A stretch of DNA of 53,020 nt from NCBI RefSeq assembly GCF_030209445.1, contig NZ_JARVSD010000017.1, positions 1 to 53,020 on the forward strand, in the 5' to 3' direction. The DNA comes from Promicromonospora sp. MEB111. Lineage in GTDB: Bacteria; Actinomycetota; Actinomycetes; Actinomycetales; Cellulomonadaceae. The position numbers and the translations under genes are program-made. Each line of letters starts with the position of its first letter. Position 1 is the first letter of the stretch. This document shows, in pieces, positions 1 to 8,431 of this stretch. The notes beneath the pieces were generated by a model. The model worked only from the letters and a program-made list of their open reading frames with translations. It was not told where the DNA came from and ran no database searches.

Positions 1-355
1 CGGCCAGTCACGCTCTTCGCGCTCCCTGTCCGTCTCTCCCTGCCGGGCGAACAACGAGAACGTTACGTGAGCCCGCAGGGTCCGTCAAAGCCAGGGGGCG
101 TGACAGCGGACACAGAGGCGCTGTTCACCGCGTGTTTTTCCAAGAAGCCATCAGGCACGCCCGCGCCGGAGCCATGTCGGACCGGCCCAGCAGCCCCCGT
201 CCGCGGTTCGTTGGCCCGGCGTAGACCAAGAACTCCGCCCGTCGGCCATGTCTGCGTAATCTTTGGTTCAGATTTCGCCATCCGCCGTGCGGCAAGGCTC
301 CACAGCGCCGTCAGGCCCGACGTCCACGCGGCAGGACGCTGCGGGGGCCGGGCCC
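1..355. other. No recognisable gene at the window edge
   Basis: This stretch lies downstream of the last gene of the pca operon. Short reading frames exist on both strands, but none has a recognisable motif or a good ribosome binding site, and the plus-strand ones run into the 3' end of the CoA-transferase gene. I see no clear terminator hairpin, tRNA or repeat here. Confidence 0.4.
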
Positions 356-1036
356 CTAGGCCAGGCGGAGGCCGAGCAGCTCCTCGAGCTCCCCGTGGGT
401 CACCCCGTACGTCTCGACCACGTGCGCGGCGCCGTCGCCCGGGAGCGCCGGCCCGACGTCGATCACCGCGATGTCGCTGTAGATCCTGGACACGCAGCCC
501 ACGCCCGTGAGCGGCAGAGTGCACTCCTCGACGAGCTTGGGCTGACCGTCCTTGGTCAGCAGGGTCATCATGACGACGCTCCGCCTGGCGCCCACCGCGA
601 GGTCCATCGCCCCGCCCACCGCGGGCACCGCCCCCGGCCGGCCCGTGGACCAGTTCGCGAGGTCCCCCGACGTCGACACCTGGAACGCCCCCAGCACGCA
701 GACGTCGATGTGGCCGCCGCGCATCATGGCGAACGAGTCGGCCTGGTGGAAGTACGAGGCGCCGGGGAGCTCGGTCACGGGGATCTTGCCCGCGTTGATG
801 AGCTCGGGGTCCGCGGCGTCCGCCTCCGGCGACGGGCCCATCCCGAGCAGCCCGTTCTCCGTGTGCAGCGTGATGCCCGAGCCGGCAGGAAGGTGATCGG
901 CCACGAGCGTCGGCAGGCCGATGCCCAGGTTCACGTAGGAACCCGGCGCGATGTCGGCGGCCACGCGGGCCGCCAGCTCGGCTCGCGACAGAGGAGAGCC
1001 GCTCCGCGGGCCCGGCGGGACCGTCTCGGCGCTCAT
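356..1036 (-). CDS. pcaJ: 3-oxoacid (3-oxoadipate) CoA-transferase subunit B
   Basis: Beta subunit of a two-subunit CoA-transferase that moves CoA from succinyl-CoA to a 3-oxoacid. With a thiolase and an IclR regulator beside it, 3-oxoadipate from aromatic catabolism is the likely substrate. The protein has 226 residues, usual for the family. It shows the early NLGIGLP motif and [10 protein letters not shown], where the Glu is the family's catalytic glutamate that forms the CoA thioester. The ATG at 1034-1036 overlaps the stop of subunit A by ATGA, indicating translational coupling. The open frame continues upstream into the neighbouring gene, but the overlap and the family N-terminus favour this start. 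Acetoacetate transferase (ScoB) is the main alternative. Confidence 0.88.
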   Translation of the reverse strand: MSAETVPPGPRSGSPLSRAELAARVAADIAPGSYVNLGIGLPTLVADHLPAGSGITLHTENGLLGMGPSPEADAADPELINAGKIPVTELPGASYFHQADSFAMMRGGHIDVCVLGAFQVSTSGDLANWSTGRPGAVPAVGGAMDLAVGARRSVVMMTLLTKDGQPKLVEECTLPLTGVGCVSRIYSDIAVIDVGPALPGDGAAHVVETYGVTHGELEELLGLRLA

Positions 1037-1746
1037 GAGGCCGAGCCCTGCGCGCCGGCCGGCGCACCCGCGAGCGTCGTCACGCTGTCGATCGCCACGA
1101 CGGCGTCGACGTAGATGCCGGGCGTCACCACCGCCTCCGGGTCGATCGACCCGGTCGGCACCACCTCCCGCACCTGCGCCACGGTCCGCCGGGCCGCCGT
1201 GGCCATGACGGGCCCGAAGTTCCGGGCCGTCCTGCGGTAGACGAGGTTCCCGACACCGTCGGCCCGGAAGGCCTTGACCAGCGCGACGTCGGCGGCGAGC
1301 GGCGCCTCGAAGACCATCGGGACGCCGTCGACCACGCGTGTCTCCTTGCCCTCCGCGAGGGGCGTGCCGAAGCCGGTGGGTGTGAAGAAGCCGCCCAGGC
1401 CGGCACCGGCCGCGCGGATCCGCTCGGCCAGGTTGCCCTGCGGCACCAGCTCCAGCTCGATCTCGCCCGCGCGGTACGCGGCGTCGAAGTGCCACGAGTC
1501 CACCTGTCGCGGGAACGAGCACACGATCTTGCGCACCCGACGCTCCAGGATCAGCCGGGCCAGCGCGTCCTCGCCGTTGCCCGCGTTGTTGGAGACGACG
1601 ACGAGGCCGGCGGCGCCCTGCTCCAGGAGCGCCTCGATGAGCTCCACCGGCTGCCCCGCCGGTCCGAACCCACCGATCATCACGGTCGAGCCGTCGACGA
1701 CGTCGCCCACCGCCTCCAGGGCGGTCCGTGCGACCTGGACGGTCAT
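1033..1746 (-). CDS. pcaI: 3-oxoacid (3-oxoadipate) CoA-transferase subunit A
   Basis: Alpha subunit of the same cytosolic CoA-transferase. The 237 residues carry the [11 protein letters not shown] glycine-rich motif near residue 22 and the [10 protein letters not shown] segment typical of subunit A. The start ATG at 1744-1746 overlaps the thiolase stop, and this gene's stop overlaps the pcaJ start. The three genes therefore form an ATGA-coupled chain that should give matched subunit amounts. Substrate choice, 3-oxoadipate rather than acetoacetate, rests on context (thiolase plus IclR) and not on residues I can see. Confidence 0.88.
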   Translation of the reverse strand: MTVQVARTALEAVGDVVDGSTVMIGGFGPAGQPVELIEALLEQGAAGLVVVSNNAGNGEDALARLILERRVRKIVCSFPRQVDSWHFDAAYRAGEIELELVPQGNLAERIRAAGAGLGGFFTPTGFGTPLAEGKETRVVDGVPMVFEAPLAADVALVKAFRADGVGNLVYRRTARNFGPVMATAARRTVAQVREVVPTGSIDPEAVVTPGIYVDAVVAIDSVTTLAGAPAGAQGSAS

Positions 1747-2936
1747 CCGGCGGCCCGCACGTTCTCCAGGACGACGGCCACACCCTGGCCGACGCCGATG
1801 CAGATCGCCGCCACGCCCCAGCGCTGGTGCTCCGCGAGCAGCCGGCGGGCGAGCGTGCCGAGGATCCGGGTGCCGGAGGCGCCGAGCGGGTGCCCGAGCG
1901 CCGTCGCACCGCCCCACGCGTTCACGATCGCCGGGTCGACGCCCCACGCGTCGACGCAGACGAGCGACTGCGCGGCGAACGCCTCGTTGAGCTCGACGGC
2001 GCCGACGTCGGCCCAGCCGATGCCGCTCTTCGCGAGCGCGCGCTCGGCGGCCGCCACGGGGGCGTAGCCGAAGTACTGCGGCTCGTTGGCGACCGCGGCG
2101 CGGCCCGCGATCCGGGCCAGCGGTTCGAGGCCGGTCAGGCCCGCCGCAGCCTCGGAGCCGATCAGGGCGGCGCTGGCGCCGTCAGTCAGCGGGGAGGCGT
2201 TGCCCGCCGTGATGGTGCCGCCGTCCGACCGGAAGGAGGGCTTGAGCGCGGCGAGCTTCTCCAGGGTGCCGTCCGGGCGGACGGGTTCGTCGCGGTGCAG
2301 GTCGGTCCCGGGCACCGCGGTGACCAGGTCGTCGTACCGGCCGGCCTCCCAGGCCTCGTGCGCCAGGCGGTGGCTGCGCAGGGCGAACTCGTCCTGCCGC
2401 TCCCGCGTGACGCCGTACTTCTCGCGCAGCCGCTCGGTCGCCTCGCCGAGGGAGACCGTCCAGTCCGGCTGCATCCGCGCGTTGACCAGGCGCCAGCCCA
2501 GCGTGGTGGACACCAGCTCGGCCCCGCCGGCCGGGTAGGCGCGCTCTGGCTTGGGCAGCACCCACGGCGCGCGGCTCATGGACTCGACCCCGCCGGCCAC
2601 GACGACGTCGGCGTCGCCGGTCTCCACGGCGCGGGCCGCCTGGACGGCGGCGTCGAGCGACGAGCCGCACAGCCGGTTGACCGTCACCCCGGGTACCGAC
2701 AGCGGCAGGCCCGCCAGCAGCACCGCCATCCGCGCCACGTCCCGGTTCTCCTCGCCGGCGCCGTTCGCGTTGCCGAGGATCACGTCGTCGATCCGGGCCG
2801 GGTCCAGCCCGGGTGCCCGGCGGGTCTGCTCGCCGACGACGAAGGCCGCCAGGTCGTCCGGCCGCACCCCCGCGAGCGCGCCGCCGTAGCGGCCGAAGGG
2901 TGTTCGCACGGCGTCGTAGACGAATGCCTGCCTCAT
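1743..2936 (-). CDS. pcaF: 3-oxoadipyl-CoA thiolase / acetyl-CoA C-acyltransferase
   Basis: Thiolase of 397 residues that would cleave 3-oxoadipyl-CoA to succinyl-CoA and acetyl-CoA, the last step of the beta-ketoadipate pathway. Motifs seen are the nucleophilic Cys90 in NRLCGSS, NEAFAAQ, the active-site His in GHPLGASG, and the second Cys in CIGVGQG near the C-terminus. The chosen ATG (2934-2936) gives the normal thiolase start [15 protein letters not shown]; the open frame extends 11 codons further but without family-like sequence. The gene follows the IclR regulator by 72 bases and is first in the thiolase-CoA-transferase chain. A general 3-ketoacyl-CoA thiolase is possible, though the pairing with CoA-transferase subunits favours PcaF. 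Confidence 0.85.
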   Translation of the reverse strand: MRQAFVYDAVRTPFGRYGGALAGVRPDDLAAFVVGEQTRRAPGLDPARIDDVILGNANGAGEENRDVARMAVLLAGLPLSVPGVTVNRLCGSSLDAAVQAARAVETGDADVVVAGGVESMSRAPWVLPKPERAYPAGGAELVSTTLGWRLVNARMQPDWTVSLGEATERLREKYGVTRERQDEFALRSHRLAHEAWEAGRYDDLVTAVPGTDLHRDEPVRPDGTLEKLAALKPSFRSDGGTITAGNASPLTDGASAALIGSEAAAGLTGLEPLARIAGRAAVANEPQYFGYAPVAAAERALAKSGIGWADVGAVELNEAFAAQSLVCVDAWGVDPAIVNAWGGATALGHPLGASGTRILGTLARRLLAEHQRWGVAAICIGVGQGVAVVLENVRAAG

Positions 2937-3008
2937 CGATTCACACCTCTGCCTGTTCGCAGGGCGCACACAAGTTCCGTATGCGTACGCCCACCGTAAC
3001 AGCCGGGC

Positions 3009-3803
3009 TCAGGCGCGGGTACGGGCCAGATCCGCCTCGATCTCGCCGGCCGCACGGAGCAGCGCCGGCAGGAACTCGGACACCAGCTCGTCGACCGCGC
3101 CACGGCGCACGGGGGCGGACACGTTCACCGCGCCCACCACGCGGCCGGCCCGATCCCGCAACGGGGCCGCCAGGGACCGCAGGCCCTCCTCCAGCTCCTG
3201 GTCGACGAGCGCCCAGCCCTGACCACGTACCCGGTCCAGCTCCGCGCGCAGCAGGTCCCGGTCGACGATCGTGTGCGGGGTGAGCGGCTCCAGGGCGACG
3301 GCGCCGAGAAAGTCGTCGCGGTCGCCGTGAGGCAGGTGGGCCAGGACCGCGCGCCCCATCGAGGTGGCGGACGCCGGGAACCGCGTGCCCACCTGGATCG
3401 CCGCCGACATGATCCGGCGCGTGGCGACCCGGGCCACGTAGACGATCTCCGCGCCGTCGAGCACCGCGACCGAGGACGACTCACCGACGTCCTCCGCGAG
3501 GCGCTCCAGGTGCGGCTGGGCCACCTCCGGCAGGGTCAGGCTCGACAGGTAGGCGTAGCCGAGCTCGAGCACCTGGGGGCGCAGGGCGAACACCCGCCCG
3601 TCGGTGACGACGTAGCCGAGCTCCACCAGGGTGTGCAGGAAGCGTCGCGCCGACGCGCGGCTGAGCGCAGCCTCGCGGGCCACCTCGCTCAGGGTCATGC
3701 GTGCTCGGGCCGGGCCGAACGCGCGGATCACGGCCAGCCCGCGCTCGAGGGACTGCACGAACTCGCCCGACCGGGTTCCGGCGTCCTGCGCGGTCTCGCT
3801 CAT
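3009..3803 (-). CDS. pcaR: IclR-family transcriptional regulator of the pca genes (PcaR-like)
   Basis: DNA-binding regulator of 264 residues. An N-terminal winged helix-turn-helix (about residues 16-78, LSEVAREAALSRASARRFL) is followed by an IclR effector-binding domain (about 85-260, with RVATRRIMSAAIQVGTRFP and AVNVSAP). IclR proteins of the PcaR/PobR type commonly sense beta-ketoadipate pathway intermediates. It sits directly upstream of, and co-directional with, the thiolase and CoA-transferase genes, so both autoregulation and operon control are plausible. The start at 3801-3803 was chosen because GGAGGA lies 6 bases upstream; an in-frame ATG five codons earlier lacks this spacing. The long open frame upstream runs through a tRNA and is not coding. 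Confidence 0.82.
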   Translation of the reverse strand: MSETAQDAGTRSGEFVQSLERGLAVIRAFGPARARMTLSEVAREAALSRASARRFLHTLVELGYVVTDGRVFALRPQVLELGYAYLSSLTLPEVAQPHLERLAEDVGESSSVAVLDGAEIVYVARVATRRIMSAAIQVGTRFPASATSMGRAVLAHLPHGDRDDFLGAVALEPLTPHTIVDRDLLRAELDRVRGQGWALVDQELEEGLRSLAAPLRDRAGRVVGAVNVSAPVRRGAVDELVSEFLPALLRAAGEIEADLARTRA

Positions 3804-3981
3804 CTCGGGTTCCTCCATGCCGTCGGCGCGTCCGCTTCGCATCCTGGCCGAGCATCCGGTCGTCCGCACCAGGTCGCCCGCGTGCGTCCTGGGAGCCGCG
3901 CCTTTGGCAGCACGCCCGCCCGGGCCTCCCCTGGTCCGACGACGGAACGCACCGTTGAGCTCCGACGCCCGCGACCCTGGT

Positions 3982-3994
3982 CGTTCTCCGAACG
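3982..3994. promoter_or_regulatory. Candidate IclR operator, CGTTC-N3-GAACG
   Basis: A perfect 13-base inverted repeat lies just downstream of the predicted transcription start of the IclR gene. IclR dimers usually bind short inverted repeats of this kind. Its position would suit autorepression. Binding is inferred. Confidence 0.4.
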
Positions 3995-4009
3995 GGTGTG
4001 CCGCAGGTG

Positions 4010-4039
4010 AACGTAGCGATCGGCCGGAGGTCGGGTCAA
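4010..4039 (-). promoter_or_regulatory. Promoter of the pcaR-pcaFIJ operon
   Basis: On the minus strand a TTGACC -35 box (4034-4039) and a TACGTT -10 box (4010-4015) are separated by 18 bases, a good sigma-70 type match. It leaves a leader of about 200 bases before the pcaR start. Confidence 0.5.
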
Positions 4040-4093
4040 TGGTTCGGTGGCCCTGGTCGCAACCGTGACCGGATCGCGACGTGGACAAGAAGA

Positions 4094-4129
4094 AGAGCCC
4101 CTCACCGGCTGGTGCCGGTGAGGGGCTCT
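4094..4129 (-). terminator. Intrinsic terminator after tRNA-Arg
   Basis: A perfect 16-base-pair stem (4094-4109 with 4114-4129) and a 4-base loop lie 8 bases past the tRNA 3' end. On the minus strand the stem is followed by TTCTTCTTG, a U-rich tail. Confidence 0.85.
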
Positions 4130-4136
4130 GTCACTG

Positions 4137-4209
4137 TGCGCCCGAAGGGATTCGAACCCCCAACCTTCTGATCCGTAGTCAGATGCTCTATCCGTTGAGC
4201 TACGGGCGC
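4137..4209 (-). tRNA. tRNA-Arg (anticodon ACG)
   Basis: Read on the minus strand, a 73-base cloverleaf forms. The acceptor GCGCCCG pairs with CGGGCGC, the anticodon stem TCTGA/TCAGA encloses loop CTACGGA (anticodon ACG), and the T arm contains GGTTCGAATCC. The discriminator base is A and CCA is not encoded. The ACG anticodon is normally deaminated to ICG to read CGN codons. Confidence 0.95.
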
Positions 4210-4361
4210 TGGTCGTACTACGTGCTGCCTGCCTGCCGTTCACACGGCCGACCGACGAGAACATTACCGCCTGTTCGGCGCGGGCCCAAACTCAAATCCG
4301 CGCTTCCCGAGGAGAACTCCGTCACAGCCCTGAACCTGCGTGCCGAAGCCTCTCACAGAAA

Positions 4362-4392
4362 AGGCCCCGGGCGTCACGCGCGGCCGGGACCT
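4362..4392 (-). terminator. Intrinsic terminator after tRNA-Ser(GCT)
   Basis: A 9-base-pair GC-rich stem with one G-T pair (4362-4370 with 4384-4392) is followed on the minus strand by TTTTC, a few bases after the tRNA 3' end. It would separate this tRNA from tRNA-Arg. Confidence 0.55.
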
Positions 4393-4395
4393 TCC

Positions 4396-4487
4396 TGGCG
4401 GAGACGGAGGGATTTGAACCCTCGAACGGGTTGCCCCGTTACCACCTTAGCAGGGTGGCGCACTAGACCTGACTATGCGACGTCTCC
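4396..4487 (-). tRNA. tRNA-Ser (anticodon GCT)
   Basis: Class II tRNA with a long variable arm on the minus strand. The acceptor GGAGACG pairs with CGTCTCC, the anticodon stem CCACC/GGTGG encloses CTGCTAA (anticodon GCT), the variable arm contains ACGGGGCAACCCGT, and the T arm has GGTTCAAATCC. The 3' CCA is encoded at 4396-4398. It reads AGC/AGT codons. Confidence 0.95.
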
Positions 4488-4713
4488 TCGCGACAGCCTC
4501 TACCCAGGCAGGGCGATGCCGCGCGGCCCAGGCTACCTGCCGCATGGCGGCCTGAGCAAAGTGGGACGGTCGGCGGCCCGCCGGACCGTGCGACATCCGC
4601 GTGATCCTGCCGATTTTCCGTCCGGACCGAGGTGGTCCGGGACGCGCGCCGGACGCCCTCGCAGGGGCCTCGACGGCGTCCGGCAGCATATTTCATACAG
4701 CGTCAATAAGCGG

Positions 4714-4719
4714 TACATT
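4714..4719 (+). promoter_or_regulatory. -10 box of a leaderless promoter for the GMC oxidoreductase
   Basis: TACATT lies 7 bases before the ATG at 4727 and no Shine-Dalgarno sequence is present. This places the transcription start at or next to the start codon. A weak TTTCAT at 4691-4696 could be the -35 box (17-base spacer). Confidence 0.45.
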
Positions 4720-4726
4720 CGCGCAC

Positions 4727-6448
4727 ATGGACTACGACGTCTTGGTGATCGGCTCGGGTTTCGGCGGCAGTGTGGCTGCCCTCCGCCTCACGGAGAAGGG
4801 CTACAGGGTCGGTGTGCTCGAGGCGGGCCGCCGGTTCGAGGACGACGAGTTCGCCAAGAACTCCTGGCACCTCAAGCAGTTCCTGTGGGCGCCCGCCCTG
4901 GGGTGCTACGGGATCCAGCGGGTGCGCCTGCTGCGCAACGTGCTGTGCCTGACGGGGGCCGGTGTGGGCGGCGGGTCTCTGGTGTACGCCAACACCCTCT
5001 ACCGCCCGCTGGACCCGTTCTACGCCGACCCCGCCTGGTCCCACATCGCCGACTGGAAGTCCGAGCTCGCCCCGTACTACGACCAGGCGGAGCGCATGCT
5101 CGGCGTCGTCCAGTACCACGGCCGCTCCCCCGCGGACGACGTCGTCCGGGGCGTCGCGGACGACATGGGCGTGGGCGAGACGTTCCGGCCCACGCGGGTG
5201 GGCGTGTACTTCGGCCCGGGCGGCGCGGAGGCGCCGTCGCCGGGCTGCCGGGCCGCCGACCCGTTCTTCGGCGGGGCGGGGCCTGAGCGGACGGGCTGCA
5301 TCGAGTGCGGCGAGTGCATGACGGGCTGCCGGCACGGCGCCAAGAACACCCTGGTCAAGAACTACCTCTACCTCGCGGAGCGCGCGGGCGCCGTGGTGCA
5401 CCCGCTGACCACGGCCGACGTCGTCCGGCCGCGTCCTGACACGGAGGGTGGCGGCTACGAGATCCGTACCCACCGCACCGGCAAGAGGTGGGGCGGACGG
5501 CGGACCTTCACCGCCAGGCAGGTCGTGTTCGCCGCAGGCACCCTCGGCACGCAGCGCCTGCTGCACGCCATGAAGGACACCGGCACGCTGCCGTCGCTGT
5601 CGGACCGGCTCGGGCACCTCACCCGCACCAACTCCGAGGCCCTGCTGGGCGCGATGACGCACAAGGTCGGCTCGACGGACTACTCGCGTGGCCTCGCCAT
5701 CACGTCGTCGTTCTACCCGAACGAGAGCACCCACATCGAGCCCGTGCGCTACGGCCACGGCTCCAACGTCATGGCGGCGCTGCAGCACATCCTGGTCGAC
5801 GGCGGGCCGTACCGGTTCTTCCGCTGGTTCGGCGAGATGGGCAGGAACCTCAAGTGGCTGCCGGTGCTGATGGACTGGCGCCGCTGGTCCGAGCGGACGG
5901 TCATCGCCCTGGTCATGCAGGCCCACGACAACTCGCTGACCACGCTGACCCGGCGGTCGCCCTTCGGCCGGTACATGACCTCCCGGCAGGGCACCGGCGC
6001 GCCCAACCCGAGCTGGATCCCGGAGGGCCACGAGGCGGTGCGCCGCATGGCGGACAAGATGGGCGACGACGGCGTCGAGGGCATCGCGGGCGGCACGGTC
6101 GGCGACCCCTTCAACATCCCGCTGACCGCGCACATCCTCGGCGGCTGCGCCATCGGTTCCGATCCCGCGGACGGCGTCGTCGACCCGTACCTGCGGATGT
6201 TCGGCCACGCGGGCCTGCACGTCATGGACGGTTCCGCCGTGACCGCGAACCTCGGGGTGAACCCGTCGCTCACCATCACGGCGCAGGCCGAGCGGGCATG
6301 CGCGCTGTGGCCCAACGCCGGCGACCAGGACGGGCGGCCCGCCCTCGGGTCGGCCTACCGGCCGGTCGAGCCGGTGCGTCCCGTCGCCCCGGTGGTGCCC
6401 GAGGCAGCTCCCGCGGCGCTGCGCCTGCCCATCGTCGGGATCAGCTGA
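4727..6448 (+). CDS. GMC-family oxidoreductase, ChoD/cholesterol oxidase-like
   Basis: Predicted FAD-dependent oxidoreductase of 573 residues. The N-terminus has the dinucleotide-binding motif GSGFGG (residues 9-14) followed by LEAGRR, and the C-terminal half has the GMC-type end with HILGGCAIG and VNPSLTITAQAERA. An insertion at residues 191-201 contains CIECGECMTGC followed by RHGAKNTL. This four-cysteine spacing is also found in mycobacterial ChoD-like proteins and suggests a bound Fe-S cluster. No signal peptide is visible. The start is the ATG after a leaderless-type promoter; earlier in-frame starts give an N-terminus unlike the family. The substrate could be a sterol or another alcohol and cannot be decided from sequence. 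It stands alone between tRNA genes. Confidence 0.75.
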   Translation: MDYDVLVIGSGFGGSVAALRLTEKGYRVGVLEAGRRFEDDEFAKNSWHLKQFLWAPALGCYGIQRVRLLRNVLCLTGAGVGGGSLVYANTLYRPLDPFYADPAWSHIADWKSELAPYYDQAERMLGVVQYHGRSPADDVVRGVADDMGVGETFRPTRVGVYFGPGGAEAPSPGCRAADPFFGGAGPERTGCIECGECMTGCRHGAKNTLVKNYLYLAERAGAVVHPLTTADVVRPRPDTEGGGYEIRTHRTGKRWGGRRTFTARQVVFAAGTLGTQRLLHAMKDTGTLPSLSDRLGHLTRTNSEALLGAMTHKVGSTDYSRGLAITSSFYPNESTHIEPVRYGHGSNVMAALQHILVDGGPYRFFRWFGEMGRNLKWLPVLMDWRRWSERTVIALVMQAHDNSLTTLTRRSPFGRYMTSRQGTGAPNPSWIPEGHEAVRRMADKMGDDGVEGIAGGTVGDPFNIPLTAHILGGCAIGSDPADGVVDPYLRMFGHAGLHVMDGSAVTANLGVNPSLTITAQAERACALWPNAGDQDGRPALGSAYRPVEPVRPVAPVVPEAAPAALRLPIVGIS

Positions 6449-6463
6449 CCTCGGACGGCAAAA

Positions 6464-6499
6464 GACGACGGCCGGGATCCCTGGATCCCGGCCGTCGTC
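6464..6499. terminator. Bidirectional terminator
   Basis: A perfect 17-base-pair stem with a 2-base loop (6464-6480 with 6483-6499) lies between the end of the oxidoreductase gene (plus) and the 3' end of tRNA-Ser (minus). On the minus strand it is followed by TTTTGCC, so it fits the tRNA best. Confidence 0.75.
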
Positions 6500-6509
6500 C
6501 TGTGTGCTG

Positions 6510-6594
6510 CGGAGGGCGAGGGATTCGAACCCCCGGTGCGTTGCCGCACAACGGTTTTCAAGACCGTCACATTAGGCCGCTCTGTCAGCCCTCC
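6510..6594 (-). tRNA. tRNA-Ser (anticodon TGA)
   Basis: Class II tRNA on the minus strand, 85 bases. The acceptor GGAGGGC pairs with GCCCTCC, the anticodon stem ACGGT/ACCGT encloses CTTGAAA (anticodon TGA), the variable arm contains TGTGCGGCAACGCACC, and the T arm has GGTTCGAATCC. CCA is not encoded. Confidence 0.95.
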
Positions 6595-6659
6595 TCGCGC
6601 CGTTCACCCCTGCGGGCAGGGCCGGCGCGGCCCCACAGTCTATCGTCCGGCAAGACAGC

Positions 6660-6692
6660 GACGGCGGGCCGCCCCCAGGGTGGCCCGCCGTC
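6660..6692 (-). terminator. Terminator hairpin after the conservon operon
   Basis: An 11-base-pair GC stem (6660-6670 with 6682-6692) begins 22 bases after the cvnD stop on the minus strand. The following tail (GCTGTCTTGCC) is only weakly T-rich. Confidence 0.5.
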
Positions 6693-6713
6693 CGCGAGGT
6701 GCTGGAGAGCGAC

Positions 6714-7544
6714 TCAGCCCTGCGCCTGCGCGCCGGAGCGGAGCTGGCGCATCGCGAGCTGGACCAGCGCGATCAGCGTCTGCTTGGTCGCCGCACGCGA
6801 ACGTGCGTCCGTGTAGAGCATCGGCACGTGCGAGGGGATCTGCAGCGCCTCCCGCACGTCCTCGAGCCGGTGCTTGGCCACGCCGTCGAAGCAGTTCACG
6901 CCCACGACGAAGGGGATGTTGCGCGACTCGAAGTAGTCGATGGCCGGGAAGCACTGCTCCAGGCGGTCCGTGTCGACCAGGACGACGGCACCGATCGCAC
7001 CGCGCACCAGGTCGTCCCACATGAAGAGGAAGCGGTCCTGGCCCGGGGTACCGAACAGGTACAGCCACAGGTTGCCCGGCAGCTCCACGCGGCCGAAGTC
7101 CATGGCCACCGTGGTGGTGGTCTTGCGGTCGGTCACGCCACCGGCGTCGTCCACGCCGACCGAGTGCTCCGTCATGGCAGCCTCGGTGTTCAGGGGCTCG
7201 ACGTCGGAGATCGAGCCGATGAACGTGGTCTTGCCCACCGCGAAGCCACCGGCGACGACGATCTTGACGACGGTCGGCGCGGTGCGCTCGGCCGCGGGCT
7301 GCGCACCCGGAGCGGCCTGCGCGCCGGCGTTGGCCGCCGGCGCCTGCTGCATCACCGGCGGTGCGGGCTGAGCCTGCGCCGGACGGGACGCCTGCGCGGT
7401 GGGCGCCGAGGCGCCACCGCCGCCACCCAGCACGCTCTGGCGCGCGGGCGCGTTCGAGGAAGCGGTCGCAGTGCCGGCGTTACCCGACACCGGGGCCCAG
7501 TTGGGACCGCTGCGGGCCCCGCCGTCAGAGGGCGGAAATGCCAT
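6714..7544 (-). CDS. cvnD: Conservon GTPase-like protein CvnD
   Basis: Small Ras/Rab-like ATP/GTP-binding protein of the actinobacterial conservon, thought to act as a switch with a membrane-bound kinase-like partner. The P-loop GGFAVGKT is at residues 99-106, FGTPGQ (164-169) takes the place of the usual DxxG, and NCFD (217-220) that of NKxD. Residues 1-90 are a Pro/Ala/Gln-rich, probably disordered tail that ordinary CvnD proteins of about 200 residues lack. The ATG at 7542-7544 was chosen because GGAGA lies 9 bases upstream; a GTG three codons earlier abuts that site. It overlaps the end of cvnC by 20 bases and ends the cvnA-B-C-D order. Confidence 0.88.
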   Translation of the reverse strand: MAFPPSDGGARSGPNWAPVSGNAGTATASSNAPARQSVLGGGGGASAPTAQASRPAQAQPAPPVMQQAPAANAGAQAAPGAQPAAERTAPTVVKIVVAGGFAVGKTTFIGSISDVEPLNTEAAMTEHSVGVDDAGGVTDRKTTTTVAMDFGRVELPGNLWLYLFGTPGQDRFLFMWDDLVRGAIGAVVLVDTDRLEQCFPAIDYFESRNIPFVVGVNCFDGVAKHRLEDVREALQIPSHVPMLYTDARSRAATKQTLIALVQLAMRQLRSGAQAQG

Positions 7545-7935
7545 TAAGAACACTCTCCAAGACGCTCAGCGACAGGCCCGAGTTCGAGCTGCCGTGGCCT
7601 GTGTGGACGTTAACCGGTGTCGAGGTGTGCACGGTGACGTGCCCTTCCTCCTGCATGTCCGCCACAAGGATCCGGACGACACCCAGGGGCAGCCGCAGAA
7701 GGGCCGAGAGCTCGGCGATCGACACGTACGTGTGCGCGGCGTGCTGGAGGATCGCGCGCTTCTCGGGAGGCAGTCCGAAACTGCTGACTGCCCCGGGAAG
7801 AACCTCCACGAGGGCCTCGAGCGGCAGGTCGGACAGCTCCGACCGCACCCGGCCTCCGGTGACCGCATAGGGGCGCACGGTGGACGTCTCGCGGACGTCC
7901 CCCTGCCCCTGGGAACCGAAAGGTGCGTACGTCAT
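7525..7935 (-). CDS. cvnC: Conservon DUF742 protein CvnC
   Basis: DUF742 protein of 136 residues, third gene of the conservon. VRPYAVTGGR near residue 21, then LPLEALV and the segment SIAELSALLRLPLGVVRILV, which resembles a winged helix, identify the family. Its biochemical role is not settled; it is assumed to join a complex with CvnA, CvnB and CvnD. The ATG at 7933-7935 has GAGGA seven bases upstream. An earlier in-frame ATG at 7975-7977 would overlap cvnB by 32 bases and is less likely. Confidence 0.85.
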   Translation of the reverse strand: MTYAPFGSQGQGDVRETSTVRPYAVTGGRVRSELSDLPLEALVEVLPGAVSSFGLPPEKRAILQHAAHTYVSIAELSALLRLPLGVVRILVADMQEEGHVTVHTSTPVNVHTGHGSSNSGLSLSVLESVLNGISAL

Positions 7936-7945
7936 GGTCGAGTCC

Positions 7946-8395
7946 TCATCCCACGCTGGCGGCTCTGGTCTGCCCATCGACCGGGAGGCTGCCGCGCATC
8001 TCCGAGATGAGCTGCGGCGTGAGGGTGGCCTCGGTGCGCGACACCAGGAGAGCCATCTCGTAGCCGATGAGGCCGATGTCGCACGTGGCCTCCGCGACGA
8101 CGCCGAGCACGGACCCGTTCGAGACGTTCATCAGGAAGAGGAAGCCGTTGTCCATCTCGATGATCGCCTGACGGACGTTACCGCCGTTGAGCTGCCGAGA
8201 AGCTCCACGCGTGAGGCTTGACATACCGGAGACGATCGCCGCGAGCTGGTCGCCGCTGGTGCGGTCGAGCTGGTCGGACATCGCCATGAGCAGTCCGTCT
8301 GCCGACACGACGAGCGTGTGCCGACTGCCGGGAACGGTACGCACGAAGTTGTCGAGCAGCCAACCGAAATTGGTTGCTTCGGTGCTGAGGGTCAC
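7946..8395 (-). CDS. cvnB: Conservon roadblock/LC7 protein CvnB
   Basis: Roadblock/LC7-fold protein of 149 residues. The pattern FGWLLDNFVRTVPGSRHTLV, VSADGLLMAMS, QLAAIVSGMSSL and the C-terminal EMALLVSRTEATLTP is typical of bacterial roadblock proteins that regulate small GTPases, here CvnD. It starts with GTG at 8393-8395, with AGGAGGA six bases upstream, and follows cvnA by 36 bases, so the four genes form one operon. Confidence 0.9.
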   Translation of the reverse strand: MTLSTEATNFGWLLDNFVRTVPGSRHTLVVSADGLLMAMSDQLDRTSGDQLAAIVSGMSSLTRGASRQLNGGNVRQAIIEMDNGFLFLMNVSNGSVLGVVAEATCDIGLIGYEMALLVSRTEATLTPQLISEMRGSLPVDGQTRAASVG

Positions 8396-8431
8396 TCTGT
8401 TCCTCCTAGTCAGAATCCACAGACGCGCTTG

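Noticed and set aside
3800-4264. Minus-strand frame covering the region upstream of pcaR
   Set aside because: It runs through the tRNA-Arg gene and its terminator and gives the typical tRNA-derived peptide, so it is not coding.
4137-6594. tRNA genes as attachment sites of an integrated element
   Set aside because: No integrase, excisionase or duplicated tRNA 3' end was found, and the gene between them is a normal-looking single oxidoreductase gene.
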